A stretch of DNA of 64,000 bases from Romanomermis culicivorax (Eukaryota > Nematoda > Enoplea > Mermithida > Mermithidae): contig CAWUHX010000004.1 in NCBI GenBank assembly GCA_963922205.1, positions 1,054,001 to 1,118,000 on the forward strand, read 5' to 3'. Below the pieces are notes generated by a model. That model saw only the letters and a program-made list of their open reading frames with translations. It was not told where the DNA came from and searched no databases. Made by a program: the position numbers and the translations under genes. This document shows positions 36,446 to 46,900 of this stretch, piece by piece (position 1 is the first letter of the stretch; each line of letters starts with the position of its first letter).

Positions 36446-37675
36446 GTGCCACCACTCTCTGACGCTGAGGTCGAATCATTAGGAGCTACTCAGAGCTCAG
36501 GAGAACGATCGGATCATGTACTTACTGTTCAGGTTCATCCCACTCCTGGGACCAATCCGGGAGCCTTGGTTGGTTATGCTCTGGTAGGATTACTCCGACG
36601 CACTGGTTTGCCAATACCGAGGCGAACCAATGCGCCAAAGTCGAGTTTTGATGACTCCATGCCTGACCCAGGTCATGTAGTGTCAGCTTTCTACCCTACT
36701 GAAATGAGAACCCCTCATATCAGAGTTCTACTGAACAATTGGGTGGAGGCCAAAGCTCTAATTGATACAGGAGCAGTTTTCTCGCTCCTGGATCACAAGT
36801 TAGCGGTTCAGTTACCCCACTTGGTACTCACAGAGACTAGGGCTCGCCCCATAGCAGCCAATGGGTCTCGGATTCTACTGCTAGGCGCTGCCTATGTCAC
36901 GGTGACAGTGGCTGATGTCTCTGAACTGATTCAGGTCCAAGTTCAAGAGAATTGTTTGGCTGAACTAGTCTTGGGGACAAACTTCCTCGGACAGTTCAAT
37001 TGTGTCAGCTTGAACTGGGAGAAATCCTTTCTTCAGTTCAAGGAACTTCCAGTTCTGTGTGAGGGCCTCATTCACAATCCTCCTTCCACTCGTGGGGCAC
37101 TACCCTTGCAGGAGTTGATTGTCCTTGGGCCTCGCTCGTTGACACAATTTACTGCGCCTGTACCTGCATTATACGCAACTGTACCCGAGGTAGCTTTCTT
37201 TCCTAAGCCTCTTTTGGGACAACAACACAGTGTGTACTTTGCTGGTACTGTGAGTACTGTGACTAATGGTCGCATACCCCTACAGGTAGTTAACCCCAGT
37301 ACACACTCAATGGTTCTCTACCCGCACACAACCATCGGTCATGTGCAGATGCACACTGATTCCTCACAGGGATCGGCGGTCAAGTCTGATACCATTCTTG
37401 ACCGTAAGTGGGTTGAAGCAAATGCTGTGATATCTTCAGATATCTCCTCACAGGATAAAATGGCGTTGCTCGACCTACTGGTCCCATTCACTGACCTCTA
37501 TGCTATTGAAGAAAAGGACACAGGTTCCACTGACCTCGTGCACCACGACATCAGCACCGGTGATGCTTGCCCAGTCTGCTGTTTCCCTTACGGCACCACG
37601 CCCAAGAAAAAGGATCTCATCAGTCATCATACAAGAAGTCAAAGCGCTCCAGGAAAAAGGCATTATTCAGCTTAG
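36446..37675 (+). pseudogene. Element 2 second (canonical) retropepsin and linker
   Basis: The protease motif ALIDTGAVFSLLD (about 36,757) and LAELVLGTNFLGQF (about 36,960) match element 3 (GMIDTGAVYSLID, ADILLGKNFLSRF). A shared post-protease linker follows (RSLTQFTAPVP..., PKPLLGQQHSVYFA). The domain would cleave the polyprotein as a homodimer. The frame overlaps that of the RT (from 37,500) and is abandoned near 37,600, which shows a frameshift between protease and RT. Confidence 0.75.
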
Positions 37676-38850
37676 TACCTCACCCTGGGCAACTAATACC
37701 ATCCTGGTTCACAAGAAAAATGGGTCACACCGGATGTGTGTTGACTTTTGTGGTCTTAACGAGGTCACGAAAAAGGATGTTTATCCTCTCCCACAGATTG
37801 ATGATATCCTCGACACACTCAAGGGTATGAAATACTTTACTACCCTTGATCAGGCTAACGCCTACTGGTCTATACCTATTGCCGAGGCAGACAAGGAGAA
37901 AATGGCGTTTAACACGCCTATTGGACTTTACAAGTTCAACTATCTGCCTTTTGGTCTTTGCAATGCACCTGGGACGTTTCAACGTCTTATGGACGTGCTT
38001 CTCACAGGACTGCAGTGGCGCACGGCACTGACCTATCTCCATGACATCTTGGTGTTCGGGAACTCTCACACCCAGATGCTTGAGCCCCTGAGGGATGTGT
38101 TTACCCGTCTCCGTCAGGGAGGGATGAAGCTCAGACTGAGCAAGTGCAAGTTTTTGCACTCTGAGGTAGAATATCTAGGGTACAGTATCCCACAGAACGG
38201 ACTAGAGCGGGATAAAGTCAAATTGGCTGCCGTCCAGGATCTACCCATCCTACAGAACGCCAAGGACATCAAGTCATTTCTTGGTCTCGTGTCTTACTAT
38301 AGGCATTTTATCCCTGGTTGCGCCCAGCTCAGCGAGCGGCTGACCAAGCTCGTATGGAAGAAAGTTACCTTCCTGTGGTCAAAACCTCAGCAAGCGGCAT
38401 TCGACGAACCCTGAAGGCTGTTGATGAACCCTCCTGTTCTGGGCCATCTGGACCTCACGAAATCCTTCATACTTCAAACTGATGCAAGTATTTCGGGGAT
38501 AGGAGCACTTCTAAGCCAGTTGGATGATAATGGATAGGACCATCCTCTTGCATACGCCAGTAGAGGGTTAACAGCAGCTGAGAAGAACTACACTATTATG
38601 GAGTTGGAGACTCTCCCTGTTGTCCATTTTGTCAAGCACTTTTGGCCTTACCTCTTTCAACATGTGGTGGTCCTCCAGACTGATCATACGGCTGTTAAGG
38701 CTGTGTTGGAGAAACCTAACTCTTCAGCTCAGATAGCTCGGTGGGGCCTCGCATTAGCTGAATTCAAACTGACAATTCCGCCGCAAAAAGGTCGGTCTAA
38801 TGGTAATGCTGACGCATTAATACACCTTCCTGATCCTAATTCCCTTGTCG
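37590..38850 (+). pseudogene. pol: Element 2 reverse transcriptase and RNase H, inactivated
   Basis: The Ty3/gypsy RT signature blocks are clear: VKALQEKGIIQLSTSPWATN, YPLPQIDDILDTL, FTTLDQANAYWSIPI, YLPFGLCNAPGTFQRLM. The catalytic box reads YLHD where YLDD is expected, so an essential Asp is lost. RNase H follows (FILQTDASISGIGALL, LETLPVVHFVKHF, TDHTAVKAVL, NGNADALIHLPD). In-frame stops occur at 38,412 and 38,535. It is unable to copy RNA as read. Confidence 0.85.
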
Positions 38851-39115
38851 GGGAGAGTATCGACAATACTCGCCTGTACAGACCTGAGGGAGAAATTATA
38901 ATGATTGCCGATGGTGTGCAGCATCTGGCGAGATCATCCCAAAGGACCACCCATGGTGCCCAGCGCCTGGCGAGGTCTGAGTCTTATGCTGAGATATCAG
39001 AGGATGCGCAGCACCATAATCTTCTCACAGCTCAATTTGAGGATCTAGAACTAGCCTCCATTCTTAGCCACTCAAACCCTACGGTGATCAGAAAGATGTT
39101 AATGGCTACCACCTG

Positions 39116-40279
39116 TTGGATAACATCCTTCAGAAGTGGACAGGCGAGTCCAACAAGATTGTTATTCCCCGCAGGTACCACTGGCCTTCCCTCAGTGCCG
39201 ATGTCAAATCCTTTTGTCAGCGGTGTGATCTTTACCAATGGAATAAGCCCGCGAGACAAAAGACCCGTGCAACTCTGAAACCGATTACCATTACTGGGCC
39301 GTTTCATCAAGTTGGTGTCCACTGTATGGGACCAATGACCACTAGTGAAAGTGGAAACCATTTTATTGTAGTCTTCATAGACTACTTTACTAAATGGGTC
39401 GAAGCTTTCGCTACTCCGGACATTACTGCGCAAACCATAGCACAACTTTTTGTTACACAAATTGTCTGTAGACATGGGGCACCACAGATTCTTCAGTCTG
39501 ATCCTGGTACTGATTTCACGTCCAAATTGATGACTGAAATCACTGCCATTTGTTCAACTAGAAAAATCCACTCCACCGCTTATCACCCAATGGCAAATGG
39601 AGAAGTGGAAAGAGCTAATCAAACGCTAGCTACACGGCTACGTATGTATGTCCACCAAGGTCATACTGATTGGGATGAACACCTGCCATATTCTGTGTTC
39701 GCTGTCAACATTAGCATGAATGAGTCCACAGGATATTCACCCTTTGAGCTCATGTATGGTGGTACGCCCATGCTACCTGTTGGTGCAGTACTCTCACTCA
39801 ACCCTCCATCCCATATCATAGATGTTTCTACTTATGATATGGAGGTCAAATGGCATCTCACAAATGCCTTGACCTTGATCCAGAGCCAAATCGAGAGATC
39901 ACAGGCGGCTCATGCTAGGTCATACGACCGCATGGCACGAGATGTCTCATACAAAATTGGGGATCAGGTGCTCAAACTGCGCACCACCAGCAATCGTGGC
40001 CTAACGCCTAAATTGCTGCCTATTTATGATGGGCCCTACTTTGTAACAAATTTGGCATATCCCAATGTCACCATTCGACTTGAGACTGACCAAGAAGATA
40101 CTGTGCATGTCAATCAGCACAGACGCTACGTGTCACCTGCTCAGTCTATTGAACCAGAGGAGGTACCTTCCACTTCACAGGTCATCAAGATGGTACCATT
40201 GTTGATTCCATCAACAAACCGAGATTTTACACAAGATCTCATTGACCTACATCTTGATGCAGAGGTCTCCGACCCCTAA
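39116..40279 (+). pseudogene. pol: Element 2 integrase
   Basis: The frame opens just after a frame change near 39,110 that removes part of the N-terminal HHCC zinc domain (only CQRCDLYQ is left). The core has FHQVGVHCMGPM, where the first catalytic Asp is replaced by His; QSDPGTDF with the second Asp; and NGEVERANQTL with the catalytic Glu. The C-terminal GPY-type module (PKLLPIYDGPYFVTNL) is typical of Ty3/gypsy integrases. A 3' untranslated part of about 490 bp with two TGACGTCA repeats follows before the LTR. Confidence 0.8.
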
Positions 40280-40777
40280 TCAATGGCTCTTCTCTTCTTT
40301 ACTTATGGACGGGGTCATCCTTTTTGGAAGGACCACCGTGCCCCTCACAGAACGCCCACTCTTGTTCCATGCTGGAATAGCAGTGTAAAGAAGAGAATGA
40401 GCAGCAATCAATGCATCTAAACTAGGGTATTGCCTCATACCACAGGCGCATCCATGCGATAGCCTATATCTCCCCCTAAAATTTTTCTTTTAGTCTCGTT
40501 TCTGATTTCACAAATAAATCGACAATTGGAAACTTTGCCAAACGAATCAATTGACGTCAGCAACTCCACGCATTCCCAATTGACGTCAGCAATTCCAGGC
40601 ACCATTGACATAATGCTGCAAGCCAAAACGCATTGAAAAACCACTGGACCATCGACCGCCCGCCGTCACCATCACCTGAACATTTCACCTCCAGGGACAT
40701 GCTGCACCCAACACAAGGACGGGGATGCCCTTTTTCGAAGGACCACCGTGTCACGTGCCGACAAATTTCCTCGAATG

Positions 40778-41106
40778 TCACGTGATTCACATCACAATTT
40801 TTTCGTTATGTTTTTCGTTACATTTTGTGTTACAGTAATTTGCATCAATTTTACGTTTCGTTTTTATAATTTTTACATGCAATTTATGTGTGTACTTTTC
40901 ATGTTTTATTTCTGTTTCATTTGCGCACATTTTATTTCCGTTTCGATTCATTATTTTGTTATACACGTAGACTACGGTATGTACCCGCTAGTCAAGAATT
41001 TCCGTTAGAGATAAGCTCTCCAAGCTCATCACTGTAATTGGAGCACAATGTGCACCTCTTATCAGTAAAAACTAGCGACGTTTCACAGTTTGAAATGACT
41101 AGTTGA
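40778..41106 (+). mobile_element. 3' LTR of element 2, truncated
   Basis: Matches 30,132-30,460 of the 5' LTR with scattered substitutions (for example CACAACGTGC versus CACAATGTGC). It stops at GACTAGTTGA, where TGTTTTGGCAG of a TIR element begins. The remaining half of the LTR is not found downstream, so it was deleted or replaced. Confidence 0.85.
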
Positions 41107-41168
41107 TGTTTTGGCAGTAAACCTACTAACTTCCCAGGGCTTTCTACAACTTTTACCAAATTTCGACC

Positions 41169-41387
41169 ATACCTGTAAGAGGTCCGACCAGTCGGGGGTG
41201 GGGGAAGGTAAAACCAAAATTTTGGGGATGGTTGTCCCAAGATATCCAAAATTTTGGGAAATGCGGTCCAAATGGTCGAAAAAATTTTGAAAATTTTCCC
41301 AAAAAGCCAATTTTTCCGAGTTTGGTTGGGGGGGTTGGGTATAGGGTTGACCAAGTTGGGGCTGGGGGTCCCCCAAATTACAGATAT
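41169..41387. mobile_element. ATACCTGT-ended element, nested
   Basis: Ends ATACCTGTA and TACAGATAT; flanks AATTTCGACC and GATTTCAACT agree at seven of ten positions. The body is the reverse of the 6.9-kb copy, with CCGACCAGTCGGGGG, AAAATTTTGGG, AAAAATTTTGAAAATTTTCCC and GACCAAGTTGGGG. It lies directly inside the left inverted repeat of the surrounding TIR element. Confidence 0.7.
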
Positions 41388-41400
41388 GATTTCAACTGTA

Positions 41401-41467
41401 GTGAGGTTTGAACTATGAACTTTGAATTTGTGAGTCAAGAGTGCTATGCACTAGGCCATCTGAGTCA
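41401..41467 (-). tRNA. tRNA-like sequence (SINE head or tRNA relic)
   Basis: On the minus strand, an A-box-like TGGCCTAGTGCATAG and a B-box-like AGTTCAAACC are correctly ordered and spaced, and the ends GTGA...CTCAC can pair. The anticodon arm is poorly formed, so no amino acid is assigned. It is best read as a tRNA-derived repeat. Confidence 0.4.
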
Positions 41468-41654
41468 CTTGACCCACAAACTCAAACTTCACCGTTCAAA
41501 CGTCACTTCAATCAAAATTTGGTAAAAGTTGTAGCAAGCCTGAGGAAGTTAGTAGGATTACTGCTGAAACGTCCCTAATCCATATTGTTCTGTTACATAT
41601 GTTGTATTGTTGCCTTATACCATGTGTTATAATAAAACATTTCACAGCAGGAAT

Positions 41655-41880
41655 TTTTCAGGTGGGAGGGTCCATGGACTTTTTCCCTGGGGGGTAAGGG
41701 GGTGGGTGAGCAAAAAAACAAAAAGTTCTGCAAGCCTGTTTGTCATAGAAGATATGCACAAAAATCATGAAAAAACCTGTCTTGGAAAAAGTTGAGGTAG
41801 GGGTGTTTGACCATTTTTTTGGCCAGGGGGGTGGCCAGTGTCTCAGGTACAGGGGTTTACCCCCTATGTGCATGTATGTT
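41655..41880 (+). repeat. Dispersed repeat, partner of 6,335-6,565
   Basis: Shares with the 6.4-kb copy the GGGTGGGTGAG opening, an A-run, ATGCACAAAAATCATGAAAA-like text, CTGTCTTGGAAAAAGT, TTTTTTTGGCCAGGG and GTCTCAGGTAC, and ends with ACCCCCTATGTGCATGTATG. It is noncoding. Confidence 0.65.
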
Positions 41881-42188
41881 GTAGAAGCCAAAAAACAGGC
41901 AGCAAAAATGAGCTTTTACAATCAGCTGCAACTAACATTCAGATGATCATTAGAATTGGTTTTCATTTAATTATTCCATCATAATGTTATCAAGTTGGAG
42001 CAACATTTTCTATTTCATAGTTTTTTGGTGGATCTAATTTTGTTATTACAGATATTTTGCATGCTGACAATCATGATAATGAAAATTTGATTTTTAATGT
42101 TTTTTCTGAATTGATGAAATGCTGGTTAAGTTGCCGCGCAACTTCTCGTCTTTCTGGGCAATAAATTTATTCTTAAATTTCCTTTCAG

Positions 42189-42631
42189 TGTGCATTGGTT
42201 TGCACAGGACGCTGGAGTTTTGACAATGATGCCTTGGTCGTCCTTGTTGAAAGGTATAGATTTGTACGATCTTCAACCAGTTTGCCCAGAGTCGTTGGAC
42301 TCCACCTTTGGTCTGTGTCCAAATTTACGCTTTTTCTCCGTCAACTTGCTGAATGGCGAACAAATGCGAGAATTGGCCTGGATAGCGCCCAACCTGCAAC
42401 ATTTTCGATTACGCGTAAAGCAAGCCACTACCCCGATCCTGGACGATTTAATCTACTTGGTGGAAAATTTGCCAAATTTACGCCAATTATTCATTGTTAC
42501 GATTCGAGCACATAAAACGTTTGCCTTCGAAAAATAGATTATCGATCATTACTCATAGGCATTGCCGTTCTCCAGACGACTTGATCAATGAATGGATTCA
42601 TCTTTGCTGCCAAGAAAACCCATCCACCTAA
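42189..42631 (+). pseudogene. F-box/LRR-like gene copy A, 3' exon
   Basis: The exon follows an acceptor TTTCCTTTCAG (ending 42,188). The frame reads MMPWSSLLKGIDLYDLQPV..., LCPNLRFFSVNLL, APNLQHFRL, LPNLRQLFIV, closely matching copy B at 62,294-62,765. It then departs: about 30 bp present in copy B are missing and the frame shifts, ending in a stop near 42,535. The nucleotide match to copy B nevertheless continues to the ancestral stop at 42,629-42,631. Together with the two stops in the 5' half, this shows copy A is a pseudogene. A possible additional exon (ENLIFNVFSELMKCW) lies at 42,050-42,120. Confidence 0.8.
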
Positions 42632-42801
42632 AATATTGGAACATCGAGAAACTTTGGGCGTCTTTTTTCTTCAAATCAGAATTTTTTCCCTTAGTTACTA
42701 AACGTGTTCTTGTTCCAATTGGCACATATCCCATTATTTTGTTTGCAATTGCATCCATGTACTGCGAATTTTTGACAGAACGGTTCAGTTTTGTAATCAT
42801 T

Positions 42802-43686
42802 TGTAACGTACCTGCTAAAGCAGTACTGTAAATATGTAGCATATTGTATGTAATAGGCATTTATTAGATATTATTTTTTTTTCGCATTTTACTGTCTCAA
42901 GGGTGTCTGGGATTCACACCCAAACATTCCTACAAAATTACGTGAAGTACTTTATTTTGATCCATTCACACCCCGGTAGCCCAATTAAGACGCCCTAATT
43001 AATTTGCACAAACGGCAGCTGTTCCCCTAGAACCTACACTAAACTACACATTCCACAGCTACCGTAATCCCCCGTAAAAAATCGTAAACAACACCTGCAC
43101 ACAGTAAAATATGTAGAAGCCCCGCCGTACAGTAGTCTCAAGTGTAACGGTAGCGGCAGCCCCACAAAACGTGTGTATACAGAGAAACCGATACAGGAAG
43201 CATGCACAGAAGCACAAAGGTGTGGCCAAGCCCACCGTAGAAAGCAAGTGAAGCACAGAAAGCATACGGTACCAGAAAAGCGTTAGAGAGGCGTAACTAA
43301 GAAAGCATAAAAAGCGTAGCCGGAAACAACGATTGGCGGAAGAAGATGGACAGAAGCTCGACCTCCCGCGACGCCCAGAGAGTGGCCAAAATCGCCGTAT
43401 AAAAGAAGAAGCAAGGCGTGATTTGATCATTCTTATTCTTGTATCGTTTAATTTTTCGACCCCGCGCCCGTATTTGCAAGCATTGTTTTGAGAGCGAGTC
43501 TCATTTTATTCGGAAGCAATTAAGCCGTGTATACTCGCCGCGTTATCGTATCATTGTCGTATCGACGTCTGAAGCAGCCGTCGAGTATTGTAAAGCCGCA
43601 TATTATCGCCCCCGTCCCGTATTTGTCCCGGCAGTATCGACCGATTGGTTAGAAGTAAAGTACCTCACACAAATCTGGTCGTTACA
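42802..43686 (+). mobile_element. 5' LTR of element 3
   Basis: Starts TGTAACGTACCTGC and ends CTGGTCGTTACA. It includes TATAAAAGAAGAAGC (about 43,398), a likely TATA box, followed about 30 bp later by TTCTTATTCTTGTATCG, a probable transcription start region. It lies 3' of the F-box/LRR copy A pseudogene, in the same orientation. Confidence 0.95.
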
Positions 43687-43691
43687 TATTT

Positions 43692-43709
43692 TGGTGACCG
43701 TACCATTAC
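43692..43709 (+). promoter_or_regulatory. Primer-binding site of element 3
   Basis: TGGTGACCG begins five bases after the 5' LTR. TGG pairs with the universal CCA tRNA tail. The same nine bases follow the LTR of element 1, which suggests a shared primer tRNA class. The tRNA identity is not assigned. Confidence 0.75.
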
Positions 43710-43929
43710 GTTAACCAGTGGAACTCCCTGCCCCCAGTTAGGTGTACTCTTATCCAGGCATTTAGAAGCATTAGATAATACAGTAGTAATCATTTCCTAC
43801 AGTAAGGCAGTATTAGTAGAAAGCAAACTGGAAATCCCCTCCAACGAGACATTAAGCGATACATTTAAACGAATACAGCGTGAAGCAAAAATTGAAGCAT
43901 TTAAGCAGAAATCCCATCGTAAACCAAGA

Positions 43930-46900
43930 ATGACCCACCAAACGCAAGATCATTTAGGAGAAATCGTTAGAGAACAGATAAACGATTTGTTTTCAGAACG
44001 TTTTCGTACCCTACGCACACAATTGAACCAGAATACAGTAAACCCTACCCTAATAGACGATTTAAGAACAGCAAACATTCGTAATAACATGGCAAACAAT
44101 TTCTACGCGAAACCTACAGTATTCACGGGCGGCGTGACCCAACATTTTGGTGAATGGAACAAAAGATTAGAACAATTCATGGCACTCCAAGGCATGAAAG
44201 ATACAGACGTACAGTTAAAGTTGGCATGTTTAGAAATTCATTTAGGAGGAGCCGCGTTAGCAAAATTCAAAAGTTTAGCAAATTCCGAAAACCCTCCCCA
44301 CACATATGAGCAGTATAAAGTCGCATTACAGGCATTTTTCCCAAACAATAGAGATAATGAGTTACATCAACAATTCTTACGCGAAAGAAAACAAAAGCGA
44401 TCAGAAACAGTAACGGAATTCTTATTTGATCTAGAACATCTCGCAACCCTCGCCTACCCTAACTTTAACACAGACGCACGAGAAATGATCATAAAACCCC
44501 TCTTTGTAGAAGGCATGCAAAACGAAATCAGGGAAGCAATTAAGTATAGAAGGTTTGCAACTCTAAAAGAAATGTCAGACGAAGCAGCTTACATTGAACA
44601 GCAAATTCTTAGAAATGAGTTAAAGTCTAACGCCCTTCCCTTCATACCCCCAAAACCCGAACCCATCTTTTCCCTCACCAAAAACACAGACCAACAGGAT
44701 CTTTTGCATCAGTTAGAACAACAAGTAAAAGATTTACAGTTACAGATCAAACAAAAACCTCAACCCCCACAACAGAGTAGCTACAACAATTTCAGTAACA
44801 ATACTTTCAGCAGGAATAATGCTTACAGGAACAACACCACCCCTAGGCAACCCACATGCTTCCAGTGTGGACAAATCGGACACGTAGCTCATAATTGTAA
44901 ATCAGTAGGCACCCGAAAATCATGTGAAATCTGTTTCCGTAATAATCACAGTACACGTGATTGTAAAAGCCGATGCATCCACTGTTCCCAAACAGGACAT
45001 AGATCAGATAACTGCCTTTCAAAACCCTACTCCAATTTCCAATGTTTTATATGCAAGCAGAGAGGTCATACAAGCAGGTATTGCCCAAATCAGCAGAGTC
45101 GTAATATTCAAAATTGCATTGAGTACAGGCAACCCCAACCCCTCATGGACATTGACGACCCCGCATTTTACTCAAAATTACCCGCCATAACTAATGGCCC
45201 TCAGACTACTTTAGGAACTATCATGCCCAACACCCACCGCCGTAGCGACGAATACCTCCTTGATCTGGACGTACCCGATTGGTGCGCCATGTCACCACCC
45301 CCCACGCCTGAAGCCGTAAAAATCGAAAAATCGCCGCCCACCATCCCCGTAGGCTACAAGATCCCCCGAAAGCAAGACACAACGCCGCCCACCACCCCCG
45401 AAACCCCGTCCAAAACAGGCCGCAACTTGTTATCCCTTCTCCATCGCCTGACCCCCGAACCCTACCAATTCCGCCCCCGCCAAACACTTCTACCGACCCC
45501 CATAAGTAAGCAAGTCCAAACCCCATCCCATAACTCAATTTCTAAAGTTTTACAGACCGTTCAGATTTCAAACCGGCCACCCCCCCAGCGCAAAACCGCA
45601 AAACGACAACACCAAAAACCGCCACGCCAAATCGAGCAGAGCGAAAAAACACAGTACCCTGCCGCCTCCACTAAAACACTACATTGGCCATTGTATTGTA
45701 TATTTTTATGTATAATAATCCCCACATCGTGTAGTGCCCAATTTCAGATGTGTGGAACTTCATTGAGCGGTCACTCAGTCAGCATACCAAAACTTGTATC
45801 ATGCATGCCCCCTTCCACAGTAGACAAACCCGTACAAACATTCGGAAAAATCTATATCCCCTCCACTAAGCCCCACATTACAGACGCATACAAATGCAGT
45901 GTTCGCAAACGCAAAATTTGTACTAATACAGGATTTTTTGGATCAAAAGGTATTGTCTTCGACAAAACTGAAATGCAAAATCTAACCCCACATGTTTGTA
46001 AGGCAATCGTTATAGACAAAGAACACAACGGTCAAAAATTATACGAAACCCAACCAGGATTTTGGTCAACAAATAACTCCCTAAGCGTAGAATACACATG
46101 GTGTTGTACAGACCATTGTACCTCGGTCACTAACGTCATCATAGAAATAGGACAAATAGCATCTTGGAATGGAAAATCTATGACAGGTACATTAGGTGAC
46201 CTGGGGTCATGCAAACCGACATCAGGTCATTGTGTCACAGCCGACGGATCTATTATCTGGAATGAAACAGCATTTGAAAACTTATGCCCTTTCGAATACA
46301 AAAACACACATCCCATCAAACTCACACAAACCCACATGATAATAGAAGAGCTACAAGGTGCATTCTCAGTTAAAAATACAGTTTTTTCGAACCCCAATTG
46401 CCCAGAAATCCAAGACAGCATTCTAACCGAACAAGGCATTATTGTACAATTAGACAAAAGCACACCACATCGTAACGCATTTTTAACCCCAAAAACCAAC
46501 AAAACTCATCCTACACTATACGATTTTGATGATTTTGAACCCATCAATGCAAAACTAAACTATCTAGCAGACAAAATACAGGAATTCGAAATTCAAAATT
46601 TCAAAAATGTATGGAATGAACTATGCAGACAGGCGCAGCGTCACCTTGATCTCGTATGGCAAATTCTACGTCTTGATGCAACCCTTGGAGCGCGTGCATT
46701 CCTACAGAGAACCGACATCATAGCAGAATTTACAGGAGAAGCCCTCACAGTCTGGCCCTGCAAGCAGGTAAACGCATCCAAAGTCTTTTACAACCATAAA
46801 ATCAACCAAACATGCTACAAACTCTTACCCATTCTAGTAGGAACCGAACTCATGTTTTCAAATCCAGGAGGCAACGATTTGACCCCTTTCTCACAAACCG

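Larger units (their letters stand above)
30132..41106 (+). mobile_element. Element 2: gypsy-type LTR retroelement, decayed, 11 kb
   Basis: TCACGTGATTCACATCACAA begins both the 5' LTR (30,132) and the 3' LTR (40,778), and the two copies stay alignable for about 330 bp with a few percent difference. The 3' LTR is cut at about 41,106, where a TIR element begins. Internal order: 5' LTR, a long leader without reading frames (about 30.85-35.2 kb), an envelope C-terminal remnant, a first protease-like domain, a second protease, RT, RNase H and integrase. Stops and frame changes are scattered through all of it. It sits inside the intron or exon region of F-box/LRR copy A and separates the two halves of that gene. 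Confidence 0.85.
41107..41571. mobile_element. TIR element carrying a nested MITE and a tRNA-like sequence
   Basis: The left terminus (41,107-41,164, starting TGTTTTGGCAGTAAACC) and right terminus (41,513-41,571, ending GGATTACTGCTGAAACG) are about 57-bp inverted repeats with roughly 85-90 percent identity. Between them lie an ATACCTGT element (41,169-41,387) and a tRNA-like stretch (41,401-41,467). No transposase and no convincing target duplication were seen. It cuts off the 3' LTR of element 2. Confidence 0.7.

Noticed and set aside
43059..43430. Minus-strand 123-codon open frame in the LTR (repeated at 51,447-51,818)
   Set aside because: It is a shadow frame present in both LTRs because they are identical; no domain, opposite to the element's transcription.
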